NCBI GenBank assembly: GCA_001767855.1
Contig: MEMF01000002.1
Span: forward strand, 495,493 to 559,492
From: Alphaproteobacteria bacterium RIFCSPHIGHO2_01_FULL_41_14
Lineage (GTDB): Bacteria; Pseudomonadota; Alphaproteobacteria; UBA7879; UBA5542
DNA length: 64,000 nt
Direction: 5' to 3'
In this document: one piece after another, positions 42,685 through 52,657 of the stretch
How the letters are laid out: each line of letters starts with the position of its first letter
How positions within the stretch are numbered: the first letter of the stretch is position 1
Notes under the pieces: model-generated
The model's input: only the letters and a program-made list of their open reading frames with translations
Told to the model about the DNA's origin: nothing
The model's database searches: none
Translations under genes and position numbers: made by a program

Positions 42685-43569
42685 CTATTGATCAATAGAA
42701 ACAGGTAGAAGTTCCCTAGAGAAAAACAAATAACTAGACCCGTTAGCCGGGGGATGGTGTGGATCGATTCGCATCACTTTGAAGGCCGTGGGGGCGGTCG
42801 GGCTGAGTTGGTAGAAATAGTACCCTTCCTTCTTCAGTCGATTGATCCAGGATTGGTGTTGGCTTTGAGCTAACGAAAAGCTGGGGACGATCAGGATGGG
42901 AGGCCACTTGGACTGGGCGAGGAAGTCATATCCGCCGGCGAGCGCCTGCGACACATCAATGTCGTTTTCGATCAATAGAAAATCTATGGCGGGGAGGGAG
43001 AGGTTGTCCAGAGGTTTTAATTGGATGTCATAGCAATGGGTGCCCGTGAGCCCTTGCTCGTAAGAGGTGTTCACCGTCGTGTCATCAGAGGTCACGGAGG
43101 CCGCCTCCAGGCAGACAGAGAGAGTCCCTTCTTTCTCAGAGGGGATGAGAGGGAAGGGCTGGATGGTGGAATCAAGATTGTGTAATGTGGCGTTCTCTTT
43201 TAAGAGAGCAAAGAATTTGGGATGTCCTTCAAAGGCCAAAATTTTTCCTTTATCGTTCAATTGCTTGGCGATTAAGAACGTATGAAGGCCAGCGTGTGTG
43301 CCCAGATGCAAAACAGTGGCATCCTGCGCCACGAGCTTTTTCAGCATGAAGGGAAGGGTGGCAGATTCTTTTTCTGTGAGAGATCTATCCAAACTTAAGA
43401 GGGGAAATCCATACCGGGAATATACTAAAAACCGCTGGTCAGAAAGCTGATAAGATTCTAAAGAAGCTAAACGTCGTTGGGTTGCGTGATGAGTCTTATA
43501 ATAGAAAATAGTAAATCCGACCAAACAGAGAGCGAAAACCGCACTTAAAATTCTTGAAACTGAAATCAC
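42685..43569 (-). CDS. Membrane-anchored FkbM-like methyltransferase-fold protein
   Basis: Product of 294 residues with one N-terminal transmembrane helix (about 6-24). The remainder resembles FkbM-family SAM-dependent methyltransferases: VLHLGTHAGLHTFLIA corresponds to VLDIGANIGYYS, ILAFEGHPKFFALLKEN to VxAFEPxPxxxxxLxxN, and ENDIDVSQALAGG to the KIDVEGxExxxLxG block. The acidic residue of motif I is His here and the EG after IDV is lost, so SAM binding or catalysis may be impaired. The domain faces the periplasm if the helix is a simple signal anchor, which would be odd for a SAM enzyme. Fold assignment is moderate; function unknown. It is monocistronic, with its stop 2 bp from the convergent tRNA-Val. 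Confidence 0.6.
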   Translation of the reverse strand: MISVSRILSAVFALCLVGFTIFYYKTHHATQRRLASLESYQLSDQRFLVYSRYGFPLLSLDRSLTEKESATLPFMLKKLVAQDATVLHLGTHAGLHTFLIAKQLNDKGKILAFEGHPKFFALLKENATLHNLDSTIQPFPLIPSEKEGTLSVCLEAASVTSDDTTVNTSYEQGLTGTHCYDIQLKPLDNLSLPAIDFLLIENDIDVSQALAGGYDFLAQSKWPPILIVPSFSLAQSQHQSWINRLKKEGYYFYQLSPTAPTAFKVMRIDPHHPPANGSSYLFFSRELLPVSIDQ

Positions 43570-43629
43570 GTTAACCTCCTACTACCTTTTTCAGGTTTAA
43601 GGACAAACAGGATTAAGTCAATAATTTTC

Positions 43630-43658
43630 TTGAAATTCACGTGCAATTAATGTATACA
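43630..43658 (+). promoter_or_regulatory. Sigma-70 promoter of the rpsB-tsf operon
   Basis: TTGAAA at 43630-43635 and TATACA at 43653-43658 with a 17-bp spacer. The predicted leader to the rpsB ATG is about 120 bases, room for the S2 autoregulatory leader known from other bacteria; I do not see its structure with confidence. Confidence 0.65.
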
Positions 43659-43785
43659 AAATCCAACTGAGAGGCTCGTTTGGGTCTTTTTTATAGTAAA
43701 CATCTCACACAAGGGTATGGGGATTCCCCTCCGGTCTTTGGATTATCCAGAGCAGATCTTGTGGAGGATTAACCGGAGAAGAATA

Positions 43786-44616
43786 ATGTCTAAAACAACT
43801 TTTACCATGCGTCAGCTATTAGAAGCCGGCGTGCACTTTGGTCACCACCCTCGTCGTTGGAATCCGAAAATGGCCACGTACCTATTCGGCGTTCGTAACA
43901 ACGTTCATATCATTGATTTACAGCAAACGGTTCCTTTATTGTACCGTGCCTTAGAAGCTATCAAAGAAATTGTTTCTAAGGGAGGCCGTATCCTTTTTGT
44001 GGGAACGAAGCACCAAGCTTCAGGGCCCATCGCGGAAGCGGCCACATCGTGTGGTCAATATTATGTGAACCATCGTTGGCTTGGTGGGATGCTGACGAAC
44101 TGGGGAACCATTTCTAAGTCGATTAACCGTCTTGAGGAATTGGAAAAGAAGCTTGACCAACAGTCTGGTTTTACAAAGAAAGAACATCTCAAGCTTTCAA
44201 GAGAAAGACAAAAACTAGAGATGACTTTGGGGGGGATTCGTTCCATGGGAGGTCGTCCGAACGCTTTGTTTGTGATTGATACCAATAAAGAGGCTTTGGC
44301 CATTGAAGAAGCACATAAGTTGGGCATTCCCGTTATTGCGGTCGTAGATAGCAACTCAAACCCTGAAAAGGTGGATTATGTGATTCCAGGCAATGATGAT
44401 GCAAGCCGGGCCATTAACCTTTATTGCCAGCTTGTTGTGTTGTCTGTTTTAGAAGGTCTTCAAGCAGAGATTAGAACATCAGGTGTGGATGTGGGGACGG
44501 TACAGGCTCCCATAGAAACCATCGCAGAGTTTGAATCCGTAGAAGTTTTGCCAGAAGCAGGATCTGTCACAGAAGAGATCATTGTTGAAACCCCGCAAGA
44601 AGAATCTCAAGAATAA
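43786..44616 (+). CDS. rpsB: 30S ribosomal protein S2
   Basis: S2 binds the 30S body and is needed for S1 docking. ATG 43786 begins [20 protein letters not shown] and is preceded by GGAG; the longer frame from 43717 is leader sequence. Family blocks are [31 protein letters not shown] and [15 protein letters not shown]. The product has 276 residues, including an acidic Glu/Val-rich C-terminal tail of about 45 residues that is not ribosomal core. It heads the plus-strand run from rpsB to lpxB, which follows without opposite-strand interruption to 56.9 kb. Confidence 0.96.
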   Translation: MSKTTFTMRQLLEAGVHFGHHPRRWNPKMATYLFGVRNNVHIIDLQQTVPLLYRALEAIKEIVSKGGRILFVGTKHQASGPIAEAATSCGQYYVNHRWLGGMLTNWGTISKSINRLEELEKKLDQQSGFTKKEHLKLSRERQKLEMTLGGIRSMGGRPNALFVIDTNKEALAIEEAHKLGIPVIAVVDSNSNPEKVDYVIPGNDDASRAINLYCQLVVLSVLEGLQAEIRTSGVDVGTVQAPIETIAEFESVEVLPEAGSVTEEIIVETPQEESQE

Positions 44617-44651
44617 TTTAAGGTGAGTAAGAAAATAAAGAGTAAAGAATA

Positions 44652-45575
44652 ATGCAAATTACAGCTGCCCTTGTCAAAGAATTAAGAGAACGTACGGGTG
44701 CCGGAATGATGGATTGCAAAAAAGCCTTGAGCGAATGTGGGGCTGATTTGGAGTTGGCCATCGATTGGCTTAGAAAGAAAGGCTTGTCTGCTGCTGCTAA
44801 GAAAGCTGATCGTATCGCTGCGGAAGGGCTTATTGGCATTGCCGTAAAAGGAAATGTGGGTGTGGCCGTTGAAGTAAACGCTGAAACCGATTTTGTTGGC
44901 CGTAATGAGCAATTCCAAAATTATGTTCGGCGGGTATCAGAAGCAGCCCTCGATATGGATTACTCCGTTCCTTCTCTTTTGGCGAAAACGTTTTCTGCTG
45001 AAACAGGAAGGACAAACCAAGAAGAACTCACCCATTTGGTAGCCGTCATTGGCGAAAATATGGGGCTGCGTCGTGTCTCCAGATTGGTTGTTTCGTCCGG
45101 TGTTGTGGTGGGATATGTGCACAATGCAGTGGGTGAGCATCTCGGGCGAATTGGTGTTTTGGTTGCCTTGGAATCCACAGGTAATGAATCTAAGCTGACG
45201 GCCATGGGGAAACAGATTGCCATGCATGTTGCGGCGATGAGCCCTCGGTCTCTTTCCATCGAAGAATTGGATCCTGCCTTGGTTGAACGTGAAAAGGCCA
45301 TTATTTCAGAGCAAGCTAGCGGATCTGGAAAGCCGGCAGAGGTTATGGAGAAAATGGTCGCTGGTCGGTTGCGGAAATTCTACGAAGAAGTTGTGCTGCT
45401 AGAGCAAACATTTATCATGGATCCGGATAAAAAAGTTAAAGATATTATTTCAGACTATGCCAAAGAAATGGGGTGTTCTGTTTCTTTGGTTGCCTACACG
45501 TGTTTTAAGTTAGGCGATGGTATTGAAAAGAAAGTTGATGACTTTGCGTCAGAAGTTTCAAAGCTTACCAAGTAA
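44652..45575 (+). CDS. tsf: Elongation factor Ts
   Basis: Nucleotide exchange factor for EF-Tu. The N-terminal domain shows ELRERTGAGMMDCKKALSE, followed by the core TDFVGRNEQFQNYV and the dimerisation region. At 307 residues it is the standard bacterial two-subdomain length. It follows rpsB by 35 bp in the universal rpsB-tsf order and precedes pyrH by 50 bp. Confidence 0.97.
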   Translation: MQITAALVKELRERTGAGMMDCKKALSECGADLELAIDWLRKKGLSAAAKKADRIAAEGLIGIAVKGNVGVAVEVNAETDFVGRNEQFQNYVRRVSEAALDMDYSVPSLLAKTFSAETGRTNQEELTHLVAVIGENMGLRRVSRLVVSSGVVVGYVHNAVGEHLGRIGVLVALESTGNESKLTAMGKQIAMHVAAMSPRSLSIEELDPALVEREKAIISEQASGSGKPAEVMEKMVAGRLRKFYEEVVLLEQTFIMDPDKKVKDIISDYAKEMGCSVSLVAYTCFKLGDGIEKKVDDFASEVSKLTK

Positions 45576-45625
45576 GACGTAGCTTTTAAATTTTTGCAGC
45601 AAAGATATTTAAGGGGGGCTTCAAC

Positions 45626-46324
45626 ATGAAGCGAGTATTGGTTAAATTATCAGGAGAGGCGTTGAAGGGAAACTCTTTAACGTCTTTTTCGCAAGACGTC
45701 ATGACCGACATTGGTCACAAGATTGAATCCTTGCGAGCGAAGGGTATTCAGATTGCCATCGTTGTGGGCGGAGGGAATATCTTCCGTGGAAAGGAAGAAA
45801 GTATTTCTTCTTTGAATCGGTGCCAGGCGGATCAGATGGGTATGCTCGCCACCGTTATTAACGGGATTGCTCTTCAAAGTATTTTAACGGATCTAGGCAT
45901 TAAAACGCGCGTGTTCTCGGCGCTCCCTCTCTTGGGTGTTTGTGAGACTTTCAATCAGCAAGCAGCAACCGAGGCCCTTGATCTGGGCCAGGTGGTCATT
46001 TGTGTTGGAGGAAGTGGTAATCCTTATTTTACCACGGATACAGCTTCTGTTTTAAGAGCCTTAGAGCTCAAGTGCGATGGATTGATGAAGGCTACAAAAG
46101 TAGATGGGGTTTATGATTGTGATCCCCATCACAATAAAGCGGCCAAACGGTTTGATAGGCTCTCCTATGCGCAGGTGAAGGAGAGAAATCTAAAGGTTAT
46201 GGATGCAACGGCTATTTCTTTAGCAGCGGAACATAATCTTCCTATTATGGTTTTTTCTTTACTGGAAAAAAACTGTTTTGAAAGAGTATTAAGCAATCAG
46301 CTGACCCACACCGTTATTTCTTAG
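45626..46324 (+). CDS. pyrH: Uridylate kinase
   Basis: Phosphorylates UMP to UDP. The amino-acid-kinase fold is shown by VLVKLSGEALKGN at the N-terminus, IAIVVGGGNIFRG, ADQMGMLATVINGIAL and TTDTASVLRALEL, all UMP-kinase landmarks. The length is 232. A strong AAGGGGGG stretch precedes the ATG. It sits between tsf and frr as in most alphaproteobacteria. Confidence 0.96.
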   Translation: MKRVLVKLSGEALKGNSLTSFSQDVMTDIGHKIESLRAKGIQIAIVVGGGNIFRGKEESISSLNRCQADQMGMLATVINGIALQSILTDLGIKTRVFSALPLLGVCETFNQQAATEALDLGQVVICVGGSGNPYFTTDTASVLRALELKCDGLMKATKVDGVYDCDPHHNKAAKRFDRLSYAQVKERNLKVMDATAISLAAEHNLPIMVFSLLEKNCFERVLSNQLTHTVIS

Positions 46325-46333
46325 GAGTTTAAA

Positions 46334-46891
46334 ATGACAATGGATTTTTCAATAGATTTAAGAAAAAGAATGACCGGCACCCTCGAGTCTTTGAAGAAAG
46401 ACTTCAATAGCTTGCGGACAGGGAGAGCCTCAACAGCCCTTTTGGATAACGTGATGGTGGAAGTTTATGGGGCCTCCCTGCCGCTCGCTCAAGTGGCCAC
46501 CATTACTGTTCCTGAAGCGCGCATGCTTTCCGTGCAAGTTTGGGATAGAGGCGTTGTCAAGAGTGTAGAGAAAGCCATTATGGAAGCGGGATTGGGATTA
46601 AACCCTATCTGTGATGGACAACTCATTCGCTTGCCTTTGCCAGACCTCAGTGAAGAAAGAAGACGCGAGCTTGTAAAAGTCGCTGCCAAATATACCGAAG
46701 CTGCAAAGATCAGTATTCGTAATGTGCGGCGTGATGGAATGGACGAATTAAAACTAAGGGAAAAAGGGGGGGATATCTCAGAAGATGATCTGCGTCGTTC
46801 TTCAGAAGAAGTTCAAAAAATCACGGATGACTATATCAAGAAAATTGATGAGCTCTTTTCCCAAAAAGAGCGAGATGTTATGAGTCTTTAA
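46334..46891 (+). CDS. frr: Ribosome recycling factor
   Basis: With EF-G it splits post-termination ribosomes. SLKKDFNSLRTGRASTALLD at the N-terminus, then AQVATITVPEARMLSVQVWD and LPLPDLSEERRRELVKVA, are diagnostic. The length of 185 is usual. AGGAG lies six bases before ATG 46334. Its TAA overlaps the uppS ATG in a TAATG junction. Confidence 0.97.
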   Translation: MTMDFSIDLRKRMTGTLESLKKDFNSLRTGRASTALLDNVMVEVYGASLPLAQVATITVPEARMLSVQVWDRGVVKSVEKAIMEAGLGLNPICDGQLIRLPLPDLSEERRRELVKVAAKYTEAAKISIRNVRRDGMDELKLREKGGDISEDDLRRSSEEVQKITDDYIKKIDELFSQKERDVMSL

Positions 46892-47625
46892 TGTCTTTGA
46901 ATGTGGCAATCATGCCACGGCATGTCGCCATTATTATGGATGGAAATGGACGGTGGGCCAAGGCAAAGGGCAAACCCCGCATGAGGGGCCATCAGCAAGG
47001 GGCTGAAACCTTGCGCGCCATTATTGAAGAATCAATTCAGCTCGGTGTGTCCTACTTAACTGTCTATGCATTTTCCACAGAGAATTGGAAAAGACCCGCT
47101 GAAGAAGTCAAGGGCCTGATGACGCTTCTTAAACTTTACTTAGAAAAAGAACTCAAAACACTGCAAAAAGAAGGTATTAAGGTCAAATTCATTGGGGGTC
47201 GGACCTCTTTGTCAGAAAATATTTTAGATGTTATTCGGACGGCCGAAGAAAAAACGAAAGATAATAGCCGGTTTACCCTGATCGTGGCTTTTAATTACGG
47301 GGCGCGCGATGAGATTATAAGAGCTGTGCGTCACCTAGTCTCTGCCTGTGAAGACCATACCCTGAAGGCAGAAGAAATTTCGGCAGAGACATTTTCTGAT
47401 TTTTTGGATACAAAGGGGGTTCCCGATCCGGATTTGCTCATCAGAACCAGTGGGGAGTACAGAATAAGTAATTTTTTGCTTTGGCAATGTTCGTATGCAG
47501 AGCTCTTTTTTACAAAAACATTGTGGCCTGATTTCTCAAAAGAAGAATATAAATCAATTCTCCATGACTTTTCCCAACGAGAAAGACGGTGTGGAAAAAC
47601 GTCAGAACAGCTTAAAAAGGTATAG
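46891..47625 (+). CDS. uppS: Undecaprenyl diphosphate synthase
   Basis: Makes the C55 lipid carrier for peptidoglycan and LPS by cis-prenyl transfer. The active-site segment IIMDGNGRWAKAKGKPRMRG carries the catalytic Asp, followed by YAFSTENWKRP and LIRTSGEYRISNFLLWQ. The length of 244 is complete. It overlaps frr by one base and is 16 bp before cdsA. Confidence 0.95.
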   Translation: MSLNVAIMPRHVAIIMDGNGRWAKAKGKPRMRGHQQGAETLRAIIEESIQLGVSYLTVYAFSTENWKRPAEEVKGLMTLLKLYLEKELKTLQKEGIKVKFIGGRTSLSENILDVIRTAEEKTKDNSRFTLIVAFNYGARDEIIRAVRHLVSACEDHTLKAEEISAETFSDFLDTKGVPDPDLLIRTSGEYRISNFLLWQCSYAELFFTKTLWPDFSKEEYKSILHDFSQRERRCGKTSEQLKKV

Positions 47626-47641
47626 TTAAGGATATGCATTT

Positions 47642-48472
47642 ATGATGACTTTAGACTTAGAAAAATTTTCAGACCTGCAGAAAAGAATAGCCTCTGGTTT
47701 TATTATGATTACTTTGCTGGGACTTATTTTCTGGGGGGGCATGTGGCCTTTAAAAATTTTGGTTCTTTTTTTGGTGGGAGCCCTCAGCTTTGAGTGGGCA
47801 AAAATCTGTAAGTTTTCTTTGAAAGCTGTTCCTTTTCTCATCATGATCCTAATCTATGCGGCGGGATACGCAACGTCTGTGAGTCGATCCACTCTTGGGG
47901 TGGGGGTTCTTTTGTGCCTGGCAAGCTTGGGGGTTTTTCTAAGCTGGCTTTCTTGGTATCGTCGATTTTTGTGGTTTACCTTAGGGCTTCTTTATATCGG
48001 ACTGCCGTGTCTCTCTATTTTCTGGCTTCTTGATCACCTAGAAGATGGGGTACTTATTTTGGCGTGGGTTGTCTCCGTTGCGGCCGTTAATGATATGACC
48101 GCCTACTTCATCGGAAACTGGCTTAAGGGCCCTAAGTTAATGGAGGCCATCAGCCCGAGCAAAACATGGTCAGGGTTTTTTGGAGGTCTTATTTGTTCAA
48201 GTTTAATGGGAGGATTGTTTTATTTCTTTATTCAATCCAATATTTCTTTGCAGCAATTCATGGGACTTTGTGCCGTTGTAGCTTTGTTTTCGACCATCGG
48301 CGATTTATGTGAGTCTAAAATTAAAAGAGTTCACAAAATTAAGGATAGTGGAGATATAATCCCAGGGCACGGAGGACTTTTTGATAGACTAGATGGATTT
48401 CTGTTTGTTGTACCGTTTTTAACATTAGCCATTTTCCTCTGGCCTCAAATTGTGTTATTTACTTGGAAGTAA
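47642..48472 (+). CDS. cdsA: Phosphatidate cytidylyltransferase
   Basis: Forms CDP-diacylglycerol for phospholipid synthesis in the inner membrane. It has about seven to eight hydrophobic helices. The CDS signature occurs in two pieces: SPSKTWSGFFGG and DLCESKIKRVHKIKDSGD-type sequence ending GHGGLFDRLDG. The length of 276 is normal. A second ATG at 47645 is an alternative start. Its location between uppS and rseP is classical. Confidence 0.93.
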   Translation: MMTLDLEKFSDLQKRIASGFIMITLLGLIFWGGMWPLKILVLFLVGALSFEWAKICKFSLKAVPFLIMILIYAAGYATSVSRSTLGVGVLLCLASLGVFLSWLSWYRRFLWFTLGLLYIGLPCLSIFWLLDHLEDGVLILAWVVSVAAVNDMTAYFIGNWLKGPKLMEAISPSKTWSGFFGGLICSSLMGGLFYFFIQSNISLQQFMGLCAVVALFSTIGDLCESKIKRVHKIKDSGDIIPGHGGLFDRLDGFLFVVPFLTLAIFLWPQIVLFTWK

Positions 48473-48495
48473 ATTAGAAGATAAAGGTTATTTTT

Positions 48496-49617
48496 ATGTT
48501 GTTAGAGTCTTTGATTCCTATTGTGTCGTGGATCTTTCCCTTTTTGGTTGTGCTCACTGTTTTGGTTTTCGTTCACGAATTGGGCCATTATTTAGTTGCC
48601 CGTTACAATGGAGTGAAAGTTGAAGTGTTTTCAATAGGATTTGGACCTGAACTCTTTGGATGGATGGATTCCAAAGGCACACGATGGAAATTCAGTCTTA
48701 TTCCTTTAGGGGGATATGTGCGTATGTTTGGAGATGCGAATGAGGCTAGTGTGCCTGATTTCGAACAAATAAATGCCTTATCCAAATCTGATCGTGAGCA
48801 GACCTTGATGGGAAAGACGGTCTGGCAAAGAATGGTGGTATCCATTGCGGGGCCGGTGGCGAACATTTTCCTTACGTTCATGCTTTTTTCTTTGGTCTTT
48901 TTCTTTTACGGTAAAGCCAGTGAAACACCAATCATTGGCGACATAGTGGCAGGCAGCGTGGCAGAAAAAGCGGGCATCCAGTCGGAAGATCGAATTGTTC
49001 GGATAAACGAGTTTATGCCGCACTCCTTTAAAGAGGTTCAAACCTATATCAATAACCATCCCAGTGAACGTCTCTCGGTTGAGGTTGAACGGGGGGGAAG
49101 CTCTCTTACATATCAAATCACGCCAGAGGCTATGGAAGTGACAGCTCATAAGAAAATAGGATTTATCGGAGTATCTCCCCTAAGAGTGAAAAAGTCCTTA
49201 TGGGACGCCCCTTATGAATCCTTAAAGTCTGTGGGGGTTATGAGTGCTGATTTGCTCAAGTCGTTGGCTGCCATTGTGTCTTCTGGGGAAAATGCTGGAA
49301 AATTGGGCAGCGTTTTGAGTATTGCAAAAATGTCTAAAGACAGCCTACATGGGGGTCTATTTTCCTTATTCTTTTTTATGGCGGTGTTGTCTTTAAATTT
49401 AGGCATCATTAACTTGCTGCCCATTCCTATGCTGGATGGGGGTCATCTTTTATTCTACATCATTGAAGTTGTTCGCGGAAAACCAGTGGGAGAAAAAGGC
49501 CAAAACATTGCTTATAAAATTGGATTTGGTGTCCTACTTTTTGTTATGCTATTCACTTTATGGAATGATCTTACTCGTTTTAAGGTGGTTGAATACTTTT
49601 TAGCTCTCTTCAAATAA
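48496..49617 (+). CDS. rseP: Site-2 protease RseP
   Basis: Intramembrane zinc metalloprotease that cleaves transmembrane anti-sigma factors and signal-peptide remnants. The zinc motif is VHELGHYLVAR (about residues 26-36) in the first helix, a single PDZ domain spans about 135-215, and the third ligand lies in LLPIPMLDGGHLLFY near residue 310. At 373 residues it has one PDZ domain, typical of alphaproteobacteria. It is followed by 165 bp before bamA with a small hairpin GATTCT-AAGCG-AGAATC at 49624-49640 that lacks a T-run. Confidence 0.94.
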   Translation: MLLESLIPIVSWIFPFLVVLTVLVFVHELGHYLVARYNGVKVEVFSIGFGPELFGWMDSKGTRWKFSLIPLGGYVRMFGDANEASVPDFEQINALSKSDREQTLMGKTVWQRMVVSIAGPVANIFLTFMLFSLVFFFYGKASETPIIGDIVAGSVAEKAGIQSEDRIVRINEFMPHSFKEVQTYINNHPSERLSVEVERGGSSLTYQITPEAMEVTAHKKIGFIGVSPLRVKKSLWDAPYESLKSVGVMSADLLKSLAAIVSSGENAGKLGSVLSIAKMSKDSLHGGLFSLFFFMAVLSLNLGIINLLPIPMLDGGHLLFYIIEVVRGKPVGEKGQNIAYKIGFGVLLFVMLFTLWNDLTRFKVVEYFLALFK

Positions 49618-49782
49618 AGGGGCGATTCTAAGCGAGAATCTTACAACTTGAAATAGTTAAGAAAACTATAAAATAAATAAGATTTGATATTAGGTTTAGC
49701 CTCGTGCTATTTACAATAAATAACTTAAGCCCTGTCACATTGCGACTTTTTATCGTAAGAGGGAAACGAAAGAGGAATTAGC

Positions 49783-52053
49783 GTGTTTTTCCGAACAGTC
49801 TTTAAGCGTTCTGTTTTTTTTGTTTTTGTTGTTGTTTGGGGATGTTTTTCAGAGCCAGTTTCTTCTTTTCATGTGGAGGGAAATCAGCGAATAGAATCAG
49901 AAACAATCCTGAATTCTCTGACCATTAAGAAAGGGTCATTCCCGACAGAATCAGACATGGATGAGAGTCTGAAGGCTCTTTATGCCTCTGGACATTTTTC
50001 GGATGTTTCCATCAAACAGATTGGTTCCTCTCTGGTTATCACCGTTGTTGAGAACCCCAGTATTAACCGCATTGTGTTTGAAGGAAATAGTGCCCTGAGC
50101 GATAAGATCTTGAACACAGAAATGCGCATCAATCCTCGTGAGCTTTTGGATAAATCAAAAATTCAACTAGAAGTTCAAAGAATTATGGCTTTTTATCGAG
50201 CTAAGGGGCACTTCGGAGCGAAGGTGACTCCCAAGATTATTACAAGAGAGCAAAATCGGGTGGACATCATCTTTGAAATAGAAGAGGGCACCTCGGCAAA
50301 AGTACAACAAATTAACTTTACAGGGAATAAACGTTTCAGCGACGATACTCTCCAGCATGTTCTCATGACCAAAGAGAAAAAATGGTGGCGTTTTTTCGCG
50401 AATGACGATTTCTATGACCCAGATCGTTTGGAAGCTGATAAAGATAATTTGAGAAAATTCTATTTATCAAAAGGATATGCAGATTTTCGAGTTGTCTCAG
50501 CTGTTGCAGAACTTGTGCCTTCTCAAGATGGGTTCATTATTTCTTTCACTCTTGATGAAGGGGAGCGCTATCGGTTTGGGGAAATTTTAGTTAAAAGTGA
50601 GATTCCTGGTTTGCATGTGCAAGAAATGCAAAAAAAGATTCAGTCTGCAAAAGGGGATTGGTATTCTTTCTCTGTCATTGAAAAAGATAGAGATACGTTA
50701 AATAATATTGCGGGTGATCATGGATATGCGTTTGTGGACATCCGAATTATTCCGGTGCCAAACGAAAAAGAAAAAACAATCAATCTTACCTATCAGCTTT
50801 TGGAAGGCCCAAAAGTTTTCATCAATAAAATCGACATTATGGGGAATACACGTACCATTGATTCAGTCATCCGCCGCCAACTTTTCTTGGCTGAAGGGGA
50901 TGCCTATAACTCTACAAAGCTAAGAAACTCGAACCGACGATTAGAGAATCTTGGATTTTTTAAGAAAGTTAATATTCAACAGAAACCTGTTTTGGGAGAT
51001 GCGACAAAAACAGATCTGGAGATCGAAGTGCAAGAACAATCAACAGGAGAAATTAACTTTTCTGCCGGATACAATACTGCAAGTGGCCCTTTTGGAATGA
51101 TCACTTTTATTGAGCGCAACCTCTTTGGGCGTGCGTATGAGTTTAGCTCTCGTCTTTACTATGGTAAAAAAAATAAAAGCCTTAACGTCTCCTTGGAAGA
51201 TCCGTATTTCCTCAACAAAGAACTGCTCGTGGGCGTTGGCGCGGTTCGATCCCAAGATGACCAAGAATCTGAAAGCTCTTACAAGCAGACTTCCACGGGG
51301 GGGCGTGTATGGATGGAGTATCACCTGTCCGAACCGTTGACCCAACGTTGGTCTTATGGATTATCTGAAGATAACTTGGGGTCGATACCCGCAACAGCGG
51401 CTCCTCAGATTCGAGATCAGGCAGGCAAAAAGACCACCTCTTCTGTTACCCATGGATTGAACTATGATAAGAGAAACTTTCGCTTTAACCCGTCCGAAGG
51501 ATATATTGCATCCATGTCTAACCAATGGGCTGGCCTTGGAGGGAATCTTAAATTCTTAAAGAATATCGTGAGTGGTGCAATTTATTACATGCCCATTGAT
51601 GACTTAATCCTCAGCTTAGATGGTCAATTGGGTATCCTGAATGGAATTGGAGGACAACGGCCCCGTGTTTCTGATAAATTTACCTTAGGAGGCACCAGCC
51701 TCAGAGGATTTGATTATTCCGGTGTTGGTCCACGATATAAAGCTGGATTTAAAGAAGCATTGGGGGGAGATAGGGTGATTTCAGCAACGGCTGAAGCTAC
51801 GTTCCCCATTGGTATTTCAAAAGATTTTGGGATAAGAGGGGCTCTTTTCGTGGACGCGGGGACCACATGGGACTCAAAAGAAACCGGCAGTACAGTCTAC
51901 AATAATAAATCATTACGTATGTCAGCAGGATTTGGATTTGGGTGGGCGTCCCCGATGGGGCTCATTCGAATCGACTTTGGGTTCCCTTTCATGTCGAGAC
52001 CTGAAGATAAGAAAAGCATGTTGCTCATCAACTTTGGCACTGGCAGATTCTAA
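49783..52053 (+). CDS. bamA: Outer membrane protein assembly factor BamA
   Basis: Omp85 core of the Bam complex that folds beta-barrel proteins into the outer membrane. Start is GTG 49783 after AAGAGGAAT. A signal peptide (residues 1-26) precedes five POTRA domains (about 27-345) and a 16-strand barrel. Visible barrel elements are GEINFSAGYNTASGPFGM, SLRGFDYSGVGPR containing the VRGF-type motif as LRGF, and terminal FGTGRF with the expected C-terminal Phe. The length of 756 is normal. It overlaps skp by one base (TAATG). Confidence 0.95.
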   Translation: MFFRTVFKRSVFFVFVVVWGCFSEPVSSFHVEGNQRIESETILNSLTIKKGSFPTESDMDESLKALYASGHFSDVSIKQIGSSLVITVVENPSINRIVFEGNSALSDKILNTEMRINPRELLDKSKIQLEVQRIMAFYRAKGHFGAKVTPKIITREQNRVDIIFEIEEGTSAKVQQINFTGNKRFSDDTLQHVLMTKEKKWWRFFANDDFYDPDRLEADKDNLRKFYLSKGYADFRVVSAVAELVPSQDGFIISFTLDEGERYRFGEILVKSEIPGLHVQEMQKKIQSAKGDWYSFSVIEKDRDTLNNIAGDHGYAFVDIRIIPVPNEKEKTINLTYQLLEGPKVFINKIDIMGNTRTIDSVIRRQLFLAEGDAYNSTKLRNSNRRLENLGFFKKVNIQQKPVLGDATKTDLEIEVQEQSTGEINFSAGYNTASGPFGMITFIERNLFGRAYEFSSRLYYGKKNKSLNVSLEDPYFLNKELLVGVGAVRSQDDQESESSYKQTSTGGRVWMEYHLSEPLTQRWSYGLSEDNLGSIPATAAPQIRDQAGKKTTSSVTHGLNYDKRNFRFNPSEGYIASMSNQWAGLGGNLKFLKNIVSGAIYYMPIDDLILSLDGQLGILNGIGGQRPRVSDKFTLGGTSLRGFDYSGVGPRYKAGFKEALGGDRVISATAEATFPIGISKDFGIRGALFVDAGTTWDSKETGSTVYNNKSLRMSAGFGFGWASPMGLIRIDFGFPFMSRPEDKKSMLLINFGTGRF

Positions 52054-52652
52054 TGCCTTTAAAAAAGAGCAAAAACAATACTCTGATTTTTTTTGTGTTT
52101 GGATTCATTCTTTTATTAGGAAGTATGGGATCTTATTTCTTAGTTTGGCGTGAAAATTCTGTCTGTCCTCAATCAGGCACCAAAATCGGCCTGCTGAATG
52201 GAGATAGGCTTTGGACTCAATTACCGATGATTATACATTTAAAAGAAGATCTTCATAAGAATCTCACGATCCATCAAAAAAAGTTCTCTCGTCTTGAAGC
52301 TGAATTAAGAAAAGAAAACCAAGAGCTCATAGAGGCACAACGGGCATTAATCTCAAATTCTAAGAGTCATAGAACCAATCTAGAACAGAGACAAAAAGTG
52401 TTTTCTGCTAAAGTTATGAACTTACAAAAGAATGCAGAAGACACCCAGAAAAAAATTAATAGTTTATATGAGCAATCCATGATCGTTATTAAAGAAAAAA
52501 TCAATCTATCTATCCAGAAGATTGCCCGTCAAAAAAATCTATCTTTGGTTTTATATGAAAACCAAGTAGCCTATCATAAGGCAGCTCTGAATATTACGGA
52601 TGATGTTTTTAGGGATCTGAAAGACTTTCAGTATCCTCCTTTAAAGTGGTGA
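52053..52652 (+). CDS. skp: OmpH/Skp family periplasmic chaperone
   Basis: Holds unfolded outer-membrane proteins on the way to BamA. A single N-terminal hydrophobic helix (about residues 9-30) serves as signal peptide, followed by [15 protein letters not shown] (assembly strand) and a long charged helical tentacle region. At 199 residues it is longer than E. coli Skp (161) but typical of alphaproteobacterial OmpH. Sequence conservation is low, so the assignment leans on position between bamA and lpxD and on architecture. It overlaps both neighbours. Confidence 0.83.
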   Translation: MPLKKSKNNTLIFFVFGFILLLGSMGSYFLVWRENSVCPQSGTKIGLLNGDRLWTQLPMIIHLKEDLHKNLTIHQKKFSRLEAELRKENQELIEAQRALISNSKSHRTNLEQRQKVFSAKVMNLQKNAEDTQKKINSLYEQSMIVIKEKINLSIQKIARQKNLSLVLYENQVAYHKAALNITDDVFRDLKDFQYPPLKW

Positions 52653-52657
52653 GTTTT

